Below are positions 16,750 to 25,848 of a DNA stretch of 64,000 nucleotides, in pieces; the stretch's first letter is position 1, and every line of letters starts with the position of its first letter. Origin of the DNA: Winogradskyella undariae (GTDB lineage Bacteria > Bacteroidota > Bacteroidia > Flavobacteriales > Flavobacteriaceae); assembly GCF_013285155.1 (NCBI RefSeq), contig NZ_JABTEL010000014.1, positions 1 to 64,000 of the forward strand, read 5' to 3'. The notes under the pieces were generated by a model. The model ran no database searches. It saw only the letters and a list, made by a program, of their open reading frames with translations, and was not told where the DNA came from. Both the position numbers and the translations under genes were made by a program.

Positions 16750-18408
16750 ATGAAAAAGAAAAATGTTATGTCGCCTTGGGAGCGCTTTGTAGGTCTTGTA
16801 AAGCTTGAAAAAAGAGATATTAGGCAAGTAATTTATTATGCTATTTTTTCAGGATTATTAAGCATGACTTTGCCTTTAGGGATCCAGGCTATTATTAATC
16901 TATTACAAGGGGCTCAGGTTAGTACGTCTTGGATGGTTTTGGTTATTTTGGTAACCTTGGGAGTTGCTTTTGTTGGTGTTTTGCAGTTAATGCAGTTAAG
17001 AATTATTGAAACAATTCAGCAGAGAATTTTTATGCGCGCTTCCTTTGAGTTTACGTATCGTTTTCCAAAAATGAAAATGAGTGAATTAAGAAGTCATTAT
17101 CCACCAGAATTAGCCAATCGTTTTTTCGATATTTTGAATATTCAAAAAGGTTTATCTAAAATTTTAGTTGATATTCCAGCTGCTATTTTACAAATTATTT
17201 TCGCCTTAATATTATTGTCTTTTTATCACCCTTTCTTTATTGCATTCGGTATTTTATTATTAGTCTTAATATATACGGTATTCAAATTTACTGCACAATC
17301 AGGTATGGATACCAGTTTGGTAGAATCTAAATTTAAATATAAGGTTGCACATTGGATTCAAGAAGTCGCAAGAGCTGTTGTTAGTTTTAAACTCTCTGGT
17401 CAAACGTCATTAGCGATTGATAAAAATGATGATTTAGTTCATGATTATTTAGAGTCTAGAGAAAAGCATTTTAAGATTTTAGTCATTCAATTTATACAAA
17501 TGATAGGCTTTAAAGTTTTAGTAACTGCAGGTTTATTGTCAATTGGTGGCTTATTGGTTTTAAATCAAGAAATGAATATAGGGCAATTTGTGGCAGCTGA
17601 AATCATCATTCTATTAGTAATTACCTCTGTAGAGAAATTAATTCTTAGCCTAGAGTCTTTTTATGATGTCTTAACCTCATTAGAAAAAATGGGACAAGTA
17701 GTTGATAAAAAATTGGAAAACCAAGAAGGTGATAAACCACTTTTTAATGGCGACTTTACTGTTGAATTAGATAATGTTTCTTACGGAGTTCCTAACAGAG
17801 AATTACATATTTTAAAGAAGATCTCTTTAAAAATAACGACTAATTGTAAGTTACTAATAACCGGTGAGAGTGGTTCGGGTAAATCTAGTTTATTACGTTT
17901 AATAGGAGGGGTAGTTGAACCCACAAAAGGGCGTGTTTTTATAAATGATTATGATGTAAAAAACATTAATATCAATCATTATAGATCACATGTCGGCTTA
18001 TCGCTTTCAGATGAAACACCTTTTGAAGCAACCATTAGGGAAAATATCACCTTCGGAAATAAAAATATTTCAGAAGAACAATTATTATGGGCTATAGATA
18101 AAGTAGAATTGAATCAATTTGTAAAAGAAAGTCCAAAAGGATTAAACACCATATTAAACCCAGAAGGAAAACAAACATCATTTACAATTACCAAAAAAAT
18201 AGCTTTAGCACGAGCCATTGTAAATAAGCCTAGGTTATTAATTTTAGAAGACCCTTTAGAGTATTTTGAGGCTGATGAATCAGATAGAATAGTAGATTTT
18301 TTAACCGATACGGCAAATCCTTGGGCTTTAGTAGTCGTGAGTAAAACCGATAATTGGAAGAAAAATTGTACTCAAGTAATTACGCTTAAAAAAGGAGAAA
18401 TAATTTAA
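16750..18408 (+). CDS. ABC exporter subunit (membrane and ATPase domains fused) with degenerate ATPase motifs
   Basis: A 552-residue half transporter: about six transmembrane segments in residues ~25-310 and a nucleotide-binding domain from ~340. There is no N-terminal C39 peptidase. Walker A is intact (GESGSGKSS, near residue 370). However, the LSGGQ signature is replaced by 'TSFTITKKIALARAI', Walker B ends in LLILED rather than LLLDE, and the switch histidine region reads VVVSKTD with no His. These changes affect residues needed for ATP hydrolysis in ordinary ABC proteins. The gene is intact and sits in an operon with HlyD and TolC partners, so the protein is probably functional, perhaps as a slow or regulatory ATPase. 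Substrate unknown. Confidence 0.88.
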   Translation: MKKKNVMSPWERFVGLVKLEKRDIRQVIYYAIFSGLLSMTLPLGIQAIINLLQGAQVSTSWMVLVILVTLGVAFVGVLQLMQLRIIETIQQRIFMRASFEFTYRFPKMKMSELRSHYPPELANRFFDILNIQKGLSKILVDIPAAILQIIFALILLSFYHPFFIAFGILLLVLIYTVFKFTAQSGMDTSLVESKFKYKVAHWIQEVARAVVSFKLSGQTSLAIDKNDDLVHDYLESREKHFKILVIQFIQMIGFKVLVTAGLLSIGGLLVLNQEMNIGQFVAAEIIILLVITSVEKLILSLESFYDVLTSLEKMGQVVDKKLENQEGDKPLFNGDFTVELDNVSYGVPNRELHILKKISLKITTNCKLLITGESGSGKSSLLRLIGGVVEPTKGRVFINDYDVKNININHYRSHVGLSLSDETPFEATIRENITFGNKNISEEQLLWAIDKVELNQFVKESPKGLNTILNPEGKQTSFTITKKIALARAIVNKPRLLILEDPLEYFEADESDRIVDFLTDTANPWALVVVSKTDNWKKNCTQVITLKKGEII

Positions 18409-18419
18409 AAGAATTTGCA

Positions 18420-19769
18420 ATGTTAAACATATCTCATAACCAACTTAACAAGTCTGTAGATTTAAAAAAATTTAAATCAGGACAGCGTATTTTCAACGGT
18501 AGATATTATAAATATTTTAATCGTTTTTTATTAGGTGCTGCAATTGCAATTGCTTTCATTTTGTTTTTGCCGTGGACTCAAAATATATCTGGTAACGGAA
18601 ATGTTACCACATTAAGCTTAGACCAAAGGCCGCAAACTATTCAGTCCCCAATTCCTGGTAGAATAGAAAAATGGTTTGTTTCGGAAGGTAACTTTGTGGC
18701 TAAAGGCGATACTATTATGGAGATTTCGGAAATAAAAAGTGAATATTTTGATCCGGATTTAGTAAAAAGAACAGGAGAACAACGTAGCTCTAAAGCACAA
18801 TCTGTTGGTTCTTACCAAGAAAAAGTAAAAGCTTTAGATCGCCAAATTGCAGCTTTATCTAGAGACAGAGGTTTAAAATTAGAGCAATCAAAAAATAAGC
18901 TATTACAATCTAAACTTAAAGTAAAAAGCGATAGTATCGATTTTGAAGCTGCTAAAACAAATATTGCCATCGCACAGTCTAAATATGAAAGAACAGCGAC
19001 TTTACAAGAGGAAGGCTTTAAGGCCACAAAGGATGTTGAGGATGCAAGATTAAAACTTCAAGAAACAGAGGCTAAGTTAATTTCACAAGAAAACAAATTA
19101 TTGGCTAGTAGAAATGAAATTATTAATGCTCAGGTTGAAATTTCTAGAGTAAATGCCATGTATGCTGATAAAATTTCTAAAGCACAAAGTGATAAGTATA
19201 CAGCACAATCTAGCCAGTTTGATACTGAAGCGCAAGTTTCAAAATTAGATAATGCGTATTCAAATTACCAAATGCGTAGCGATCTTCGGTATGTTAGAGC
19301 GCCTTATGATGGTTATATAAATAAAGCGATAAGAGGAGGGGTTGGACAAACCTTTAAAGAAGGAGAAGATTTAGTTGGAGTAATGCCTGCTAATGTAGAT
19401 TTAGCGGTAGAAACTTATGTAGCACCAATTGATTTACCTTTAATTAATATAGGCGAAAAAGTACGTGTACAATTTGATGGTTGGCCAGCAATGATTTTTA
19501 GCGGTTGGCCAGATATATCTTATGGAACTTATGGTGCAAAAGTAGTTGCTGTAGAAAATTTTATCAGTCCCAATGGTAAATTTAGAGTGCTTCTAGCACC
19601 AGATAAAGAAACGCAAGCTTGGCCAGATGCTATTAGAGCAGGTTCAGGAGCATATACTATGGCGTTGTTAGAAGATGTGCCTATTTGGTACGAATTATGG
19701 AGACAACTTAACGGATTTCCACCTAATTATTATCAACCAAAAGCATCTGCTAATACTAAAACGAAGTAA
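18420..19769 (+). CDS. HlyD-family periplasmic adaptor (membrane fusion protein)
   Basis: A 449-residue protein. One N-terminal transmembrane helix (RFLLGAAIAIAFILFLPW, residues ~37-56) anchors it. The split lipoyl/biotinyl-like domain begins at 'IQSPIPGRIEKWFVSEGNFVAKGDTI'. A long alpha-helical coiled-coil hairpin spans residues ~115-285, and the second lipoyl half is 'LRYVRAPYDGYINKAI'. The C-terminal beta-barrel region follows. It bridges the inner-membrane ABC protein and the outer-membrane TolC-like channel encoded on either side. The start is 11 bases after the ABC stop and the stop is two bases from the next gene, showing tight operon structure. Confidence 0.92.
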   Translation: MLNISHNQLNKSVDLKKFKSGQRIFNGRYYKYFNRFLLGAAIAIAFILFLPWTQNISGNGNVTTLSLDQRPQTIQSPIPGRIEKWFVSEGNFVAKGDTIMEISEIKSEYFDPDLVKRTGEQRSSKAQSVGSYQEKVKALDRQIAALSRDRGLKLEQSKNKLLQSKLKVKSDSIDFEAAKTNIAIAQSKYERTATLQEEGFKATKDVEDARLKLQETEAKLISQENKLLASRNEIINAQVEISRVNAMYADKISKAQSDKYTAQSSQFDTEAQVSKLDNAYSNYQMRSDLRYVRAPYDGYINKAIRGGVGQTFKEGEDLVGVMPANVDLAVETYVAPIDLPLINIGEKVRVQFDGWPAMIFSGWPDISYGTYGAKVVAVENFISPNGKFRVLLAPDKETQAWPDAIRAGSGAYTMALLEDVPIWYELWRQLNGFPPNYYQPKASANTKTK

Positions 19770-19771
19770 AA

Positions 19772-21175
19772 ATGAAATATGTATTAACACTACTTCTCGT
19801 TGGTTATACGTCTTTAGGGTTTTCACAATCTAATGAGGTTTCTAAAGTGCTTCGTTTTGATGAATATCTAGGCTTCGTAAAAAAGTTTCATCCTATAGTT
19901 AAACAGGCCGAATTAGTCATTGATGAAAGTCAGGCGAAATTAATGAAGTCTCGTGGTGCTTTTGACCCCAAAATTGAAGTCGATTACAGTCAGAAGAAAT
20001 TCAAAAACACAGATTATTACGATAAGCTTAACGGAACATTTAAAATACCAACATGGTTTGGAGTAGAAGTAAAGGCCGCTTTTGATGATAACTCGGGGTA
20101 TTATTTAAATCCGGAATCTACCGTGCCAGATAACGGTTTGTATAGTGCAGGTGTTTCCGTTCCTCTAGGTCAAGGGTTGTGGATAAATAATAGAATGGCA
20201 GCTTTAAAACAGGCTAAACTGTATAGAGAGCAAGCAAAACTAGATAGAGATATTTATGTGAATACAATATTGTACGATGCTGCTTTGGTTTATTTTAAAT
20301 GGTTGCAAGCCTATAACGAACTTAAATTATTCGAAAATATTTTAGTGAATGCAGAGTTGCGTTACACAGGGATAGCTAAAGGAGTTGAGGTCGGTGAAAA
20401 TGCTGAAATTGAGGCTACCGAAGCAAGAATAGCAGTTAATGATAGAAAATTAAGTTTAGAGCAATCTAAAGTAAAATTGATGAAAGCAGCTTTAGAGTTG
20501 TCTAATTATTTATGGTTAGAGCATAATGTGCCGGTAGAATTACAACCCGATATGATTCCGGATGTTAATTCAGAATCTATAATAGATTCTACTTTTGATA
20601 TTAATCAACTAAGAGAACAAGACACCGTTTTAGAAGAACACCCTAAAATGTTATCTCTAAATTATAAACTAGAAAGCTTAGATGTAGAACGAAAATTAAA
20701 GGCTAATAAATTATTACCAAAGATAAAAGCAGAGTACAATTTCTTGAGCGAAAAACCAGAAGAAACCCAAACGTTTAATACCGCAGATTATAAAGGAGGG
20801 TTAACGCTTAGCTTTCCTGTTTTTTTAAGAAAAGAACGCGGCGATTTAAAACTCGCAAAATTAAAACAACAAGATGTTGAATTTGAAATTGATGCTACAC
20901 GTGTTAATCTTCAAAATAAAATTTCAGCTTTAAAACAAGAGCTAGAATCTTACACGGTTCAGAATGAAATTACCATAGAAATGGTTTCCGATTATGAGCG
21001 TATGTTACAGGCAGAAGAACGCAAGTTTCAATTGGGAGAAAGTTCTCTGTTTTTGGTTAATTCTAGAGAGTCTAAATTAATAGACGGTCAATTGAAAGCC
21101 ATCGCTATTCAGAATAAATTTTTTAATACAAAAGCAAAACTATTTAATAGCCTAGCGGTTAATCCTGAATTGTAA
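19772..21175 (+). CDS. TolC-family outer-membrane efflux channel
   Basis: A 467-residue protein with a signal peptide (YVLTLLLVGYTSLGFSQ) and two repeated long helical regions typical of the TolC/outer-membrane-factor family. Examples are 'FVKKFHPIVKQAELVIDESQAKLMKSRGAFDP' and the second-half heptads 'LAKLKQQDVEFEIDATRVNLQNKISALKQELESY'. It forms the trimeric outer-membrane exit duct of the tripartite exporter. It is the last gene of the operon; I see no strong terminator in the following 190 bases. Confidence 0.92.
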   Translation: MKYVLTLLLVGYTSLGFSQSNEVSKVLRFDEYLGFVKKFHPIVKQAELVIDESQAKLMKSRGAFDPKIEVDYSQKKFKNTDYYDKLNGTFKIPTWFGVEVKAAFDDNSGYYLNPESTVPDNGLYSAGVSVPLGQGLWINNRMAALKQAKLYREQAKLDRDIYVNTILYDAALVYFKWLQAYNELKLFENILVNAELRYTGIAKGVEVGENAEIEATEARIAVNDRKLSLEQSKVKLMKAALELSNYLWLEHNVPVELQPDMIPDVNSESIIDSTFDINQLREQDTVLEEHPKMLSLNYKLESLDVERKLKANKLLPKIKAEYNFLSEKPEETQTFNTADYKGGLTLSFPVFLRKERGDLKLAKLKQQDVEFEIDATRVNLQNKISALKQELESYTVQNEITIEMVSDYERMLQAEERKFQLGESSLFLVNSRESKLIDGQLKAIAIQNKFFNTKAKLFNSLAVNPEL

Positions 21176-21367
21176 AAAGGAATTCAAATGTTCTTTTTTT
21201 TTAATTATTGAGACTTTAATTATATTAGAGAAGTGTAGAATATTTATATAATCAACGCTATTCAAATCAACTATAAATTTCATTTGTTTTAGCTTAGAGG
21301 TATCCCTTTTAGTTCTTCACATTTTAAAAAACTTGTAGTATTTTTACGGTATATATTTTAGGATACA

Positions 21368-22726
21368 ATGAACGTACATTTTATAGCAATTGGTGGTGCT
21401 GCAATGCACAATTTAGCCCTAGCACTTCACAATAAAGGTTATATCGTAACAGGAAGTGACGATACCATTTTTGAACCTTCAAAATCAAGATTAAACGTTA
21501 AAGGTTTATTGCCTGAAGCTTTTGGGTGGTATCCTGAAAAAATTACATCATCTTTAGATGCTATTGTTTTAGGGATGCATGCTAAAGCAGATAATCCAGA
21601 ACTTTTAAAAGCACAAGAACTTGGCTTAAAAATCTATAGTTATCCTGAGTTTTTATATGAACAAGCCAAAAATAAAACACGAGTAGTTATTGGTGGAAGT
21701 CATGGAAAGACAACGATTACATCTATGATTTTACACGTTATGCATTATCACGATCGTGATGTAGATTATATGGTGGGCGCACAACTTGAAGGTTTTGACG
21801 TTATGGTGAAACTTACCGACGACAATGATTTTATGATTTTAGAAGGCGATGAGTATTTAAGTTCTCCGATTGATATGCGTCCAAAATTTCATTTATATAA
21901 GCCGAATATAGCTTTGTTAAGCGGAATTGCTTGGGATCATATTAATGTGTTTCCAACGTATGAAAACTACGTAGAGCAATTCAAAATATTTGTAGATTCT
22001 ATTGTTAGAGGAGGAAGTATTAATTACAATGAAGAAGATGCTGAGGTGAAGCGCATAGTAGAAGCTTCTGAAAATCAGATCAGAAAAATACCTTATACAA
22101 CACCAGAATATACGGTTGAAGATGGAGAGACTTTATTAGAAACTCCTGAAGGACCAATGCCTATTGAAGTCTTTGGGGCGCATAACTTAAATAATTTAGC
22201 AGGAGCCAAATGGATTTGCCAACACATGGGGATCGATGAAGATGATTTCTACGAAGCTATATCTACATTTAAAGGCGCAAGCAAGCGTTTAGAGAAAATT
22301 GCCGAATCTAAAACAAGCATTGCTTATAAGGATTTTGCCCATTCGCCAAGTAAAGTAGAAGCGACTACAAAAGCTGTAAAAGAGCAATACAGTAACAGAA
22401 CTTTAGTAGCGTGTTTAGAATTACATACTTACAGTAGTCTTAATGCTGAATTTTTAAAAGAATATAAAGGCGCTTTAGATGCCGCAGATGTTGCCGTTGT
22501 TTTTTACTCTCCACATGCTGTCGAAATTAAAAAACTAGAAGAAGTTTCTAAAGAACAAATTGCGAATGCTTTTCAACGCGATGATTTAATTATTTGTACC
22601 AATCCAGAAGAATTTAAGGACTTTTTGTTTTCTCAAAACTTTAATAACAAATCGTTATTGTTAATGAGCTCAGGTAATTATGGTGGTTTAGATTTCGATG
22701 AGGTAAAAGCACTTATTACAGATTAG
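21368..22726 (+). CDS. mpl: UDP-N-acetylmuramate:L-alanyl-gamma-D-glutamyl-meso-diaminopimelate ligase
   Basis: A 452-residue Mur ligase family protein. It has the N-terminal Rossmann motif 'FIAIGGAAMHNLALALHNKGYIVTGSDD', the ATP-binding loop GSHGKTT (near residue 110), the central-domain 'EGDEYLSSPIDMRPKF' and 'GAHNLNNLAGA'. The N-terminus resembles MurC, but the combination GGAAMHN and DEYDSA-like 'GDEYLSSPID' is that of Mpl, which reattaches the recycled murein tripeptide to UDP-MurNAc in the cytoplasm. It is a single gene followed by a strong terminator. Confidence 0.9.
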   Translation: MNVHFIAIGGAAMHNLALALHNKGYIVTGSDDTIFEPSKSRLNVKGLLPEAFGWYPEKITSSLDAIVLGMHAKADNPELLKAQELGLKIYSYPEFLYEQAKNKTRVVIGGSHGKTTITSMILHVMHYHDRDVDYMVGAQLEGFDVMVKLTDDNDFMILEGDEYLSSPIDMRPKFHLYKPNIALLSGIAWDHINVFPTYENYVEQFKIFVDSIVRGGSINYNEEDAEVKRIVEASENQIRKIPYTTPEYTVEDGETLLETPEGPMPIEVFGAHNLNNLAGAKWICQHMGIDEDDFYEAISTFKGASKRLEKIAESKTSIAYKDFAHSPSKVEATTKAVKEQYSNRTLVACLELHTYSSLNAEFLKEYKGALDAADVAVVFYSPHAVEIKKLEEVSKEQIANAFQRDDLIICTNPEEFKDFLFSQNFNNKSLLLMSSGNYGGLDFDEVKALITD

Positions 22727-22779
22727 TATATTTCATTTTATTTGAATTAATCTGAAGGTAAGAAGCCTCTTATGATTAT

Positions 22780-22824
22780 AAAGTAAAGCTTGTTTTTTAT
22801 AAAGAAACAAGCTTTACTTTTTTT
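22780..22824 (+). terminator. Intrinsic terminator of mpl
   Basis: 16-bp arms (22780-22795 and 22805-22820, core AAGTAAAGCTTGTTT) close a 9-base loop and are followed by a T-run. Confidence 0.9.
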
Positions 22825-22894
22825 ATTGATTAGATTTTCTGTTAGCGCTGACGTATTAAATGGTTATTTCTTTTATTTAGACTCTTGCTTTTTT

Positions 22895-22938
22895 AGGTAC
22901 GGACTGGGTACGGAGTATCTATGGAGTATATACGCTAT
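22895..22938 (+). repeat. Degenerate 11-bp tandem repeat (GGGTACGGAGT-like)
   Basis: Four consecutive 11-base units: AGGTACGGACT, GGGTACGGAGT, ATCTATGGAGT, ATATACGCTAT. The unit length and GGGTA(C/T)G core match the array at 29924-29978 read on the other strand. It is intergenic, between mpl and the helicase gene. Just after it, 22944-22958 carries a 15-mer also present in the 7-bp repeat region at 50544. Confidence 0.65.
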
Positions 22939-23088
22939 ACCTATTATTTGTGAATGGTTTTGAAATAGGAGGTATTTATTATGGATTTCTACTTTTACAG
23001 AAATGACAACGTTTAAACTTTTATTCTTTATGAGATTTCTCATGTTTCGGAATGATAATTTTTTTTCCATTACCAAAAACGGTATTCT

Positions 23089-23096
23089 TACCTTTG
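23089..23096 (+). promoter_or_regulatory. Promoter -7 box (TACCTTTG) of the helicase pair
   Basis: TACCTTTG ends 15 bases before the ATG at 23112. The frame is open upstream to 23052, but that extension contains this box and is rejected. Confidence 0.6.
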
Positions 23097-23111
23097 CAAA
23101 AATTATATTTT

Positions 23112-24452
23112 ATGTCTAAGCACTTTTCCGATTTAGGAATCAACGCAGAACTTATACAAAGTTTAGCGGAATTAAAGATTTCTGTTCCAACAGATATTCA
23201 AGAAAAAGCCATTCCTGTTATCCTTAATAGAAAGGATGATGTTGTAGCAATTGCAAAAACAGGAACAGGGAAAACTGCTGCTTTCGGTTTGCCATTATTA
23301 CAATTAATTGATGTTGAAGATACCAATATTCAAGCTGTAATTTTAGCACCAACAAGAGAATTAGGACAACAAATTCATGCTAATTTAGTAGACTTTTCAA
23401 AGCATAGTTCAGCAATTTCTATAGCGGCGACCTTTGGAGGGATTCCTATAAAGCCACAAATAGAACGATTAACAGAAAAGACGCATATTATTGTAGCAAC
23501 ACCAGGTCGTTTGGTAGATTTAATAAGTCGTGGAGCTGTAAATATTAAAACGCTTAAATATCTTGTTTTAGATGAAGCAGATGAAATGGTAAGCGCTTTA
23601 AAAACGGATTTAGATATTATCATTAAAGCGATTCCTAAAGCGAGACGTACGTTTTTGTTTACGGCAACACTTTCTGGTGCCATTAAGCAATTGGTACAGA
23701 ATTACATGTCTAAGCATGTGGTTCAGGTTGAAGCAGACATGGAAACTTTAGGGCATCAAGGCATAGATCATCAATTTGTTGTTGTAGAACCTATAGAAAA
23801 GCTAGAAATTTTAATGCATTTCTTAAATTCTAAAGCAGGGCAACGCGGTATTATTTTCTGTAAAACTAAAGCTGCTGTAAATAAGTTAGCTAAAAATTTA
23901 GCTATAAATAAGTTTTCTTCAGGAGCACTTCATGGAAGTTTGTCTCAAGGTATTAGAGATCGTATTATGGGACAATTTAGAGAAGGCCACATTTCAATAT
24001 TAGTTGCTACAGATTTAGCAGCTCGTGGTATTGATGTAAAAGATATTTCTTATGTGGTTAATTATCATTTACCAGATACTTATGAAGCGTATGTGCACAG
24101 AAGTGGACGTACTGCAAGAGCAGGAGCAAAAGGTTTGTCTTTAACGGTTTTACAGGAAGAAGAAGTTATTGATATTGATGGTTTTGAAGATGAATTAGGA
24201 ATCACTTTTAAAGAAATTAAAAAAGCAAATGCTCAGAGTATTGAAGATAATAATACCTTATTATGGGCGAAAAAAATATTTAAAACAAAACCGAATCGTG
24301 AGGTTTCTGAAGGTTTAAAATCTGAAATAAAAACTATATTTCATCATTTAACGAAGGAAGAATTAGTCGATAAAATTCTTGCAAATTATTTGTTACAAAC
24401 GCAAAGCAAGGTCGAAAAACCAGAAGCTTCAAAACCAAAGAAAAAGAAGTAA
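23112..24452 (+). CDS. DEAD-box ATP-dependent RNA helicase
   Basis: A 446-residue helicase with all core motifs in order: Q motif 'PTDIQEKAIP', Walker A 'AKTGTGKT', 'PTRELGQQI', 'ATPGRL', 'DEAD', 'FTATLS' (TAT rather than the usual SAT), 'DLAARGID' and 'HRSGRTARAG'. The C-terminal ~75 residues are charged and end in a polylysine tail (KPKKKK) likely to bind RNA. It unwinds RNA duplexes, with a role in ribosome assembly, mRNA decay or cold adaptation; the exact subfamily is not clear. The ATG at 23112 (MSKHFSDLGI) is chosen on the promoter position. The next helicase begins two bases after its stop. Confidence 0.92.
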   Translation: MSKHFSDLGINAELIQSLAELKISVPTDIQEKAIPVILNRKDDVVAIAKTGTGKTAAFGLPLLQLIDVEDTNIQAVILAPTRELGQQIHANLVDFSKHSSAISIAATFGGIPIKPQIERLTEKTHIIVATPGRLVDLISRGAVNIKTLKYLVLDEADEMVSALKTDLDIIIKAIPKARRTFLFTATLSGAIKQLVQNYMSKHVVQVEADMETLGHQGIDHQFVVVEPIEKLEILMHFLNSKAGQRGIIFCKTKAAVNKLAKNLAINKFSSGALHGSLSQGIRDRIMGQFREGHISILVATDLAARGIDVKDISYVVNYHLPDTYEAYVHRSGRTARAGAKGLSLTVLQEEEVIDIDGFEDELGITFKEIKKANAQSIEDNNTLLWAKKIFKTKPNREVSEGLKSEIKTIFHHLTKEELVDKILANYLLQTQSKVEKPEASKPKKKK

Positions 24453-24454
24453 TT

Positions 24455-25765
24455 ATGGCAGAACCCGTAAAGAATCAAGCTGAAATATTAGAAAAATTAA
24501 ACATTTCAGCTTTAAACCCTATGCAAGAAGAAGCCTTGCAAATCATTCCTAATACAGCAAATACCATATTGCTTTCACCAACAGGAACAGGAAAAACCTT
24601 AGCATTTGCTTTGCCGTTGATTCAAAGTTTAGATCCTGATTGTGAAAATATTCAGGCTTTAATTTTAGTGCCTTCAAGAGAATTAGCCATTCAGATAGAG
24701 CAAGTGATTCGTTCTATGGGGTCTGGTTATAAAGTCAATGCGGTTTATGGTGGTAGAGCGATGTCTAAAGATAAGATTGAATTAAAACATGCACCAGCTA
24801 TTTTAGTAGGAACACCAGGGCGTGTTGATGATCATTTCTCAAACGAGCGTTTTATTAAAGAAGATATTAAAACATTGGTTTTAGATGAATTTGATAAATC
24901 ATTAGAAGTCGGTTTTGAATATGAAATGCGTGGCATTATTAAAGATTTAACAGCTTTAAATAAACGTGTTTTAACTTCGGCGACACAAGGTGTTGAAATT
25001 CCTGATTTTGTAGGTTTGAAGAATCCGACTGTGATTGATTATTTACATACTAAGGTATCTAAACTCGCTATTAAATTGGTGATTTCGCCAGATAAAAGTA
25101 AACTAACTACTTTATTAGAATTGCTGAAGCATTTAGGGAGTCAGCAAGGTATTATTTTCTGTAATTTAAAGGATAGTATTCAAACTGTGAGCGACTTTCT
25201 AAATAAACATCGCATTACGCATGGTTGTTTTAATGGCGGCATGGAGCAGAAGGATAGAGAGCGTGCTTTAATTAAATTTAGAAATGGAACTTATCAATTA
25301 CTTATTGCTACGGATTTAGCCGCAAGAGGAATTGATGTACCAGAAATGGAATTCATTATACATTATGAATTACCATTACATAAAGAAGAGTTTATTCATA
25401 GAAACGGTCGTACAGCTCGTGTTTCTGCAAAAGGAACGGCTTATGTTTTAAAGTGGAAAGATCAGTTGTTACCTGAGTTTATAGACGCTACAGATGTTGC
25501 AGATATTTCTAATCAATCTACAATAAAACCAACCTATTGGGAAACCCTCTTTATTTCTGGAGGTCGAAAGGATAAAATCTCTAAAGGAGATATTGCAGGT
25601 TTATTTTTTAAACAAGGTAAGCTTAAGAAAGATCAATTAGGAATTATTGAATTAAAACAAGATTGTGCCTTTGTCTCTGTGCCAGCAAGCCTTGCGGAAG
25701 GTTTAGTTTCAGAATTGAATAATTCACGATTAAAGAAAAAGAAAGTTCGTGTTTATGTGGTTTAA
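24455..25765 (+). CDS. DEAD/DEFD-box RNA helicase with DbpA-like RNA-binding domain
   Basis: A 436-residue helicase. Motifs: 'SPTGTGKT', 'PSRELAIQIE', 'GTPGRV', 'LDEFDKS' (DEFD in place of DEAD), 'TSATQG', 'DLAARGID', 'HRNGRTAR'. The last ~75 residues ('TLFISGGRKDKISKGDIAG... CAFVSVP') match the DbpA RNA-binding domain, which targets helicase action to 23S rRNA in E. coli DbpA. It is therefore probably a ribosome-assembly helicase. It is translationally close-coupled to the preceding helicase and ends at a bidirectional terminator. Confidence 0.88.
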   Translation: MAEPVKNQAEILEKLNISALNPMQEEALQIIPNTANTILLSPTGTGKTLAFALPLIQSLDPDCENIQALILVPSRELAIQIEQVIRSMGSGYKVNAVYGGRAMSKDKIELKHAPAILVGTPGRVDDHFSNERFIKEDIKTLVLDEFDKSLEVGFEYEMRGIIKDLTALNKRVLTSATQGVEIPDFVGLKNPTVIDYLHTKVSKLAIKLVISPDKSKLTTLLELLKHLGSQQGIIFCNLKDSIQTVSDFLNKHRITHGCFNGGMEQKDRERALIKFRNGTYQLLIATDLAARGIDVPEMEFIIHYELPLHKEEFIHRNGRTARVSAKGTAYVLKWKDQLLPEFIDATDVADISNQSTIKPTYWETLFISGGRKDKISKGDIAGLFFKQGKLKKDQLGIIELKQDCAFVSVPASLAEGLVSELNNSRLKKKKVRVYVV

Positions 25766-25787
25766 TAATTCGCCTATCTCTTAATAA

Positions 25788-25827
25788 AAAAAGACCTCAC
25801 TACTTTTAAAGTTGGTGAGGTCTTTTT
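25788..25827. terminator. Bidirectional intrinsic terminator
   Basis: 13-bp arms AAAAAGACCTCAC (25788-25800) and complement (25815-25827), with A/T runs on both sides, between the convergent helicase and esterase genes. Confidence 0.9.
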
Positions 25828-25848
25828 ATTTAGGCTTACTTAGAATAA

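Noticed and set aside
22873-23076. Minus-strand ORF of 67 codons
   Set aside because: It overlaps the 11-bp repeats and the helicase promoter, has no family resemblance, and lacks a promoter.
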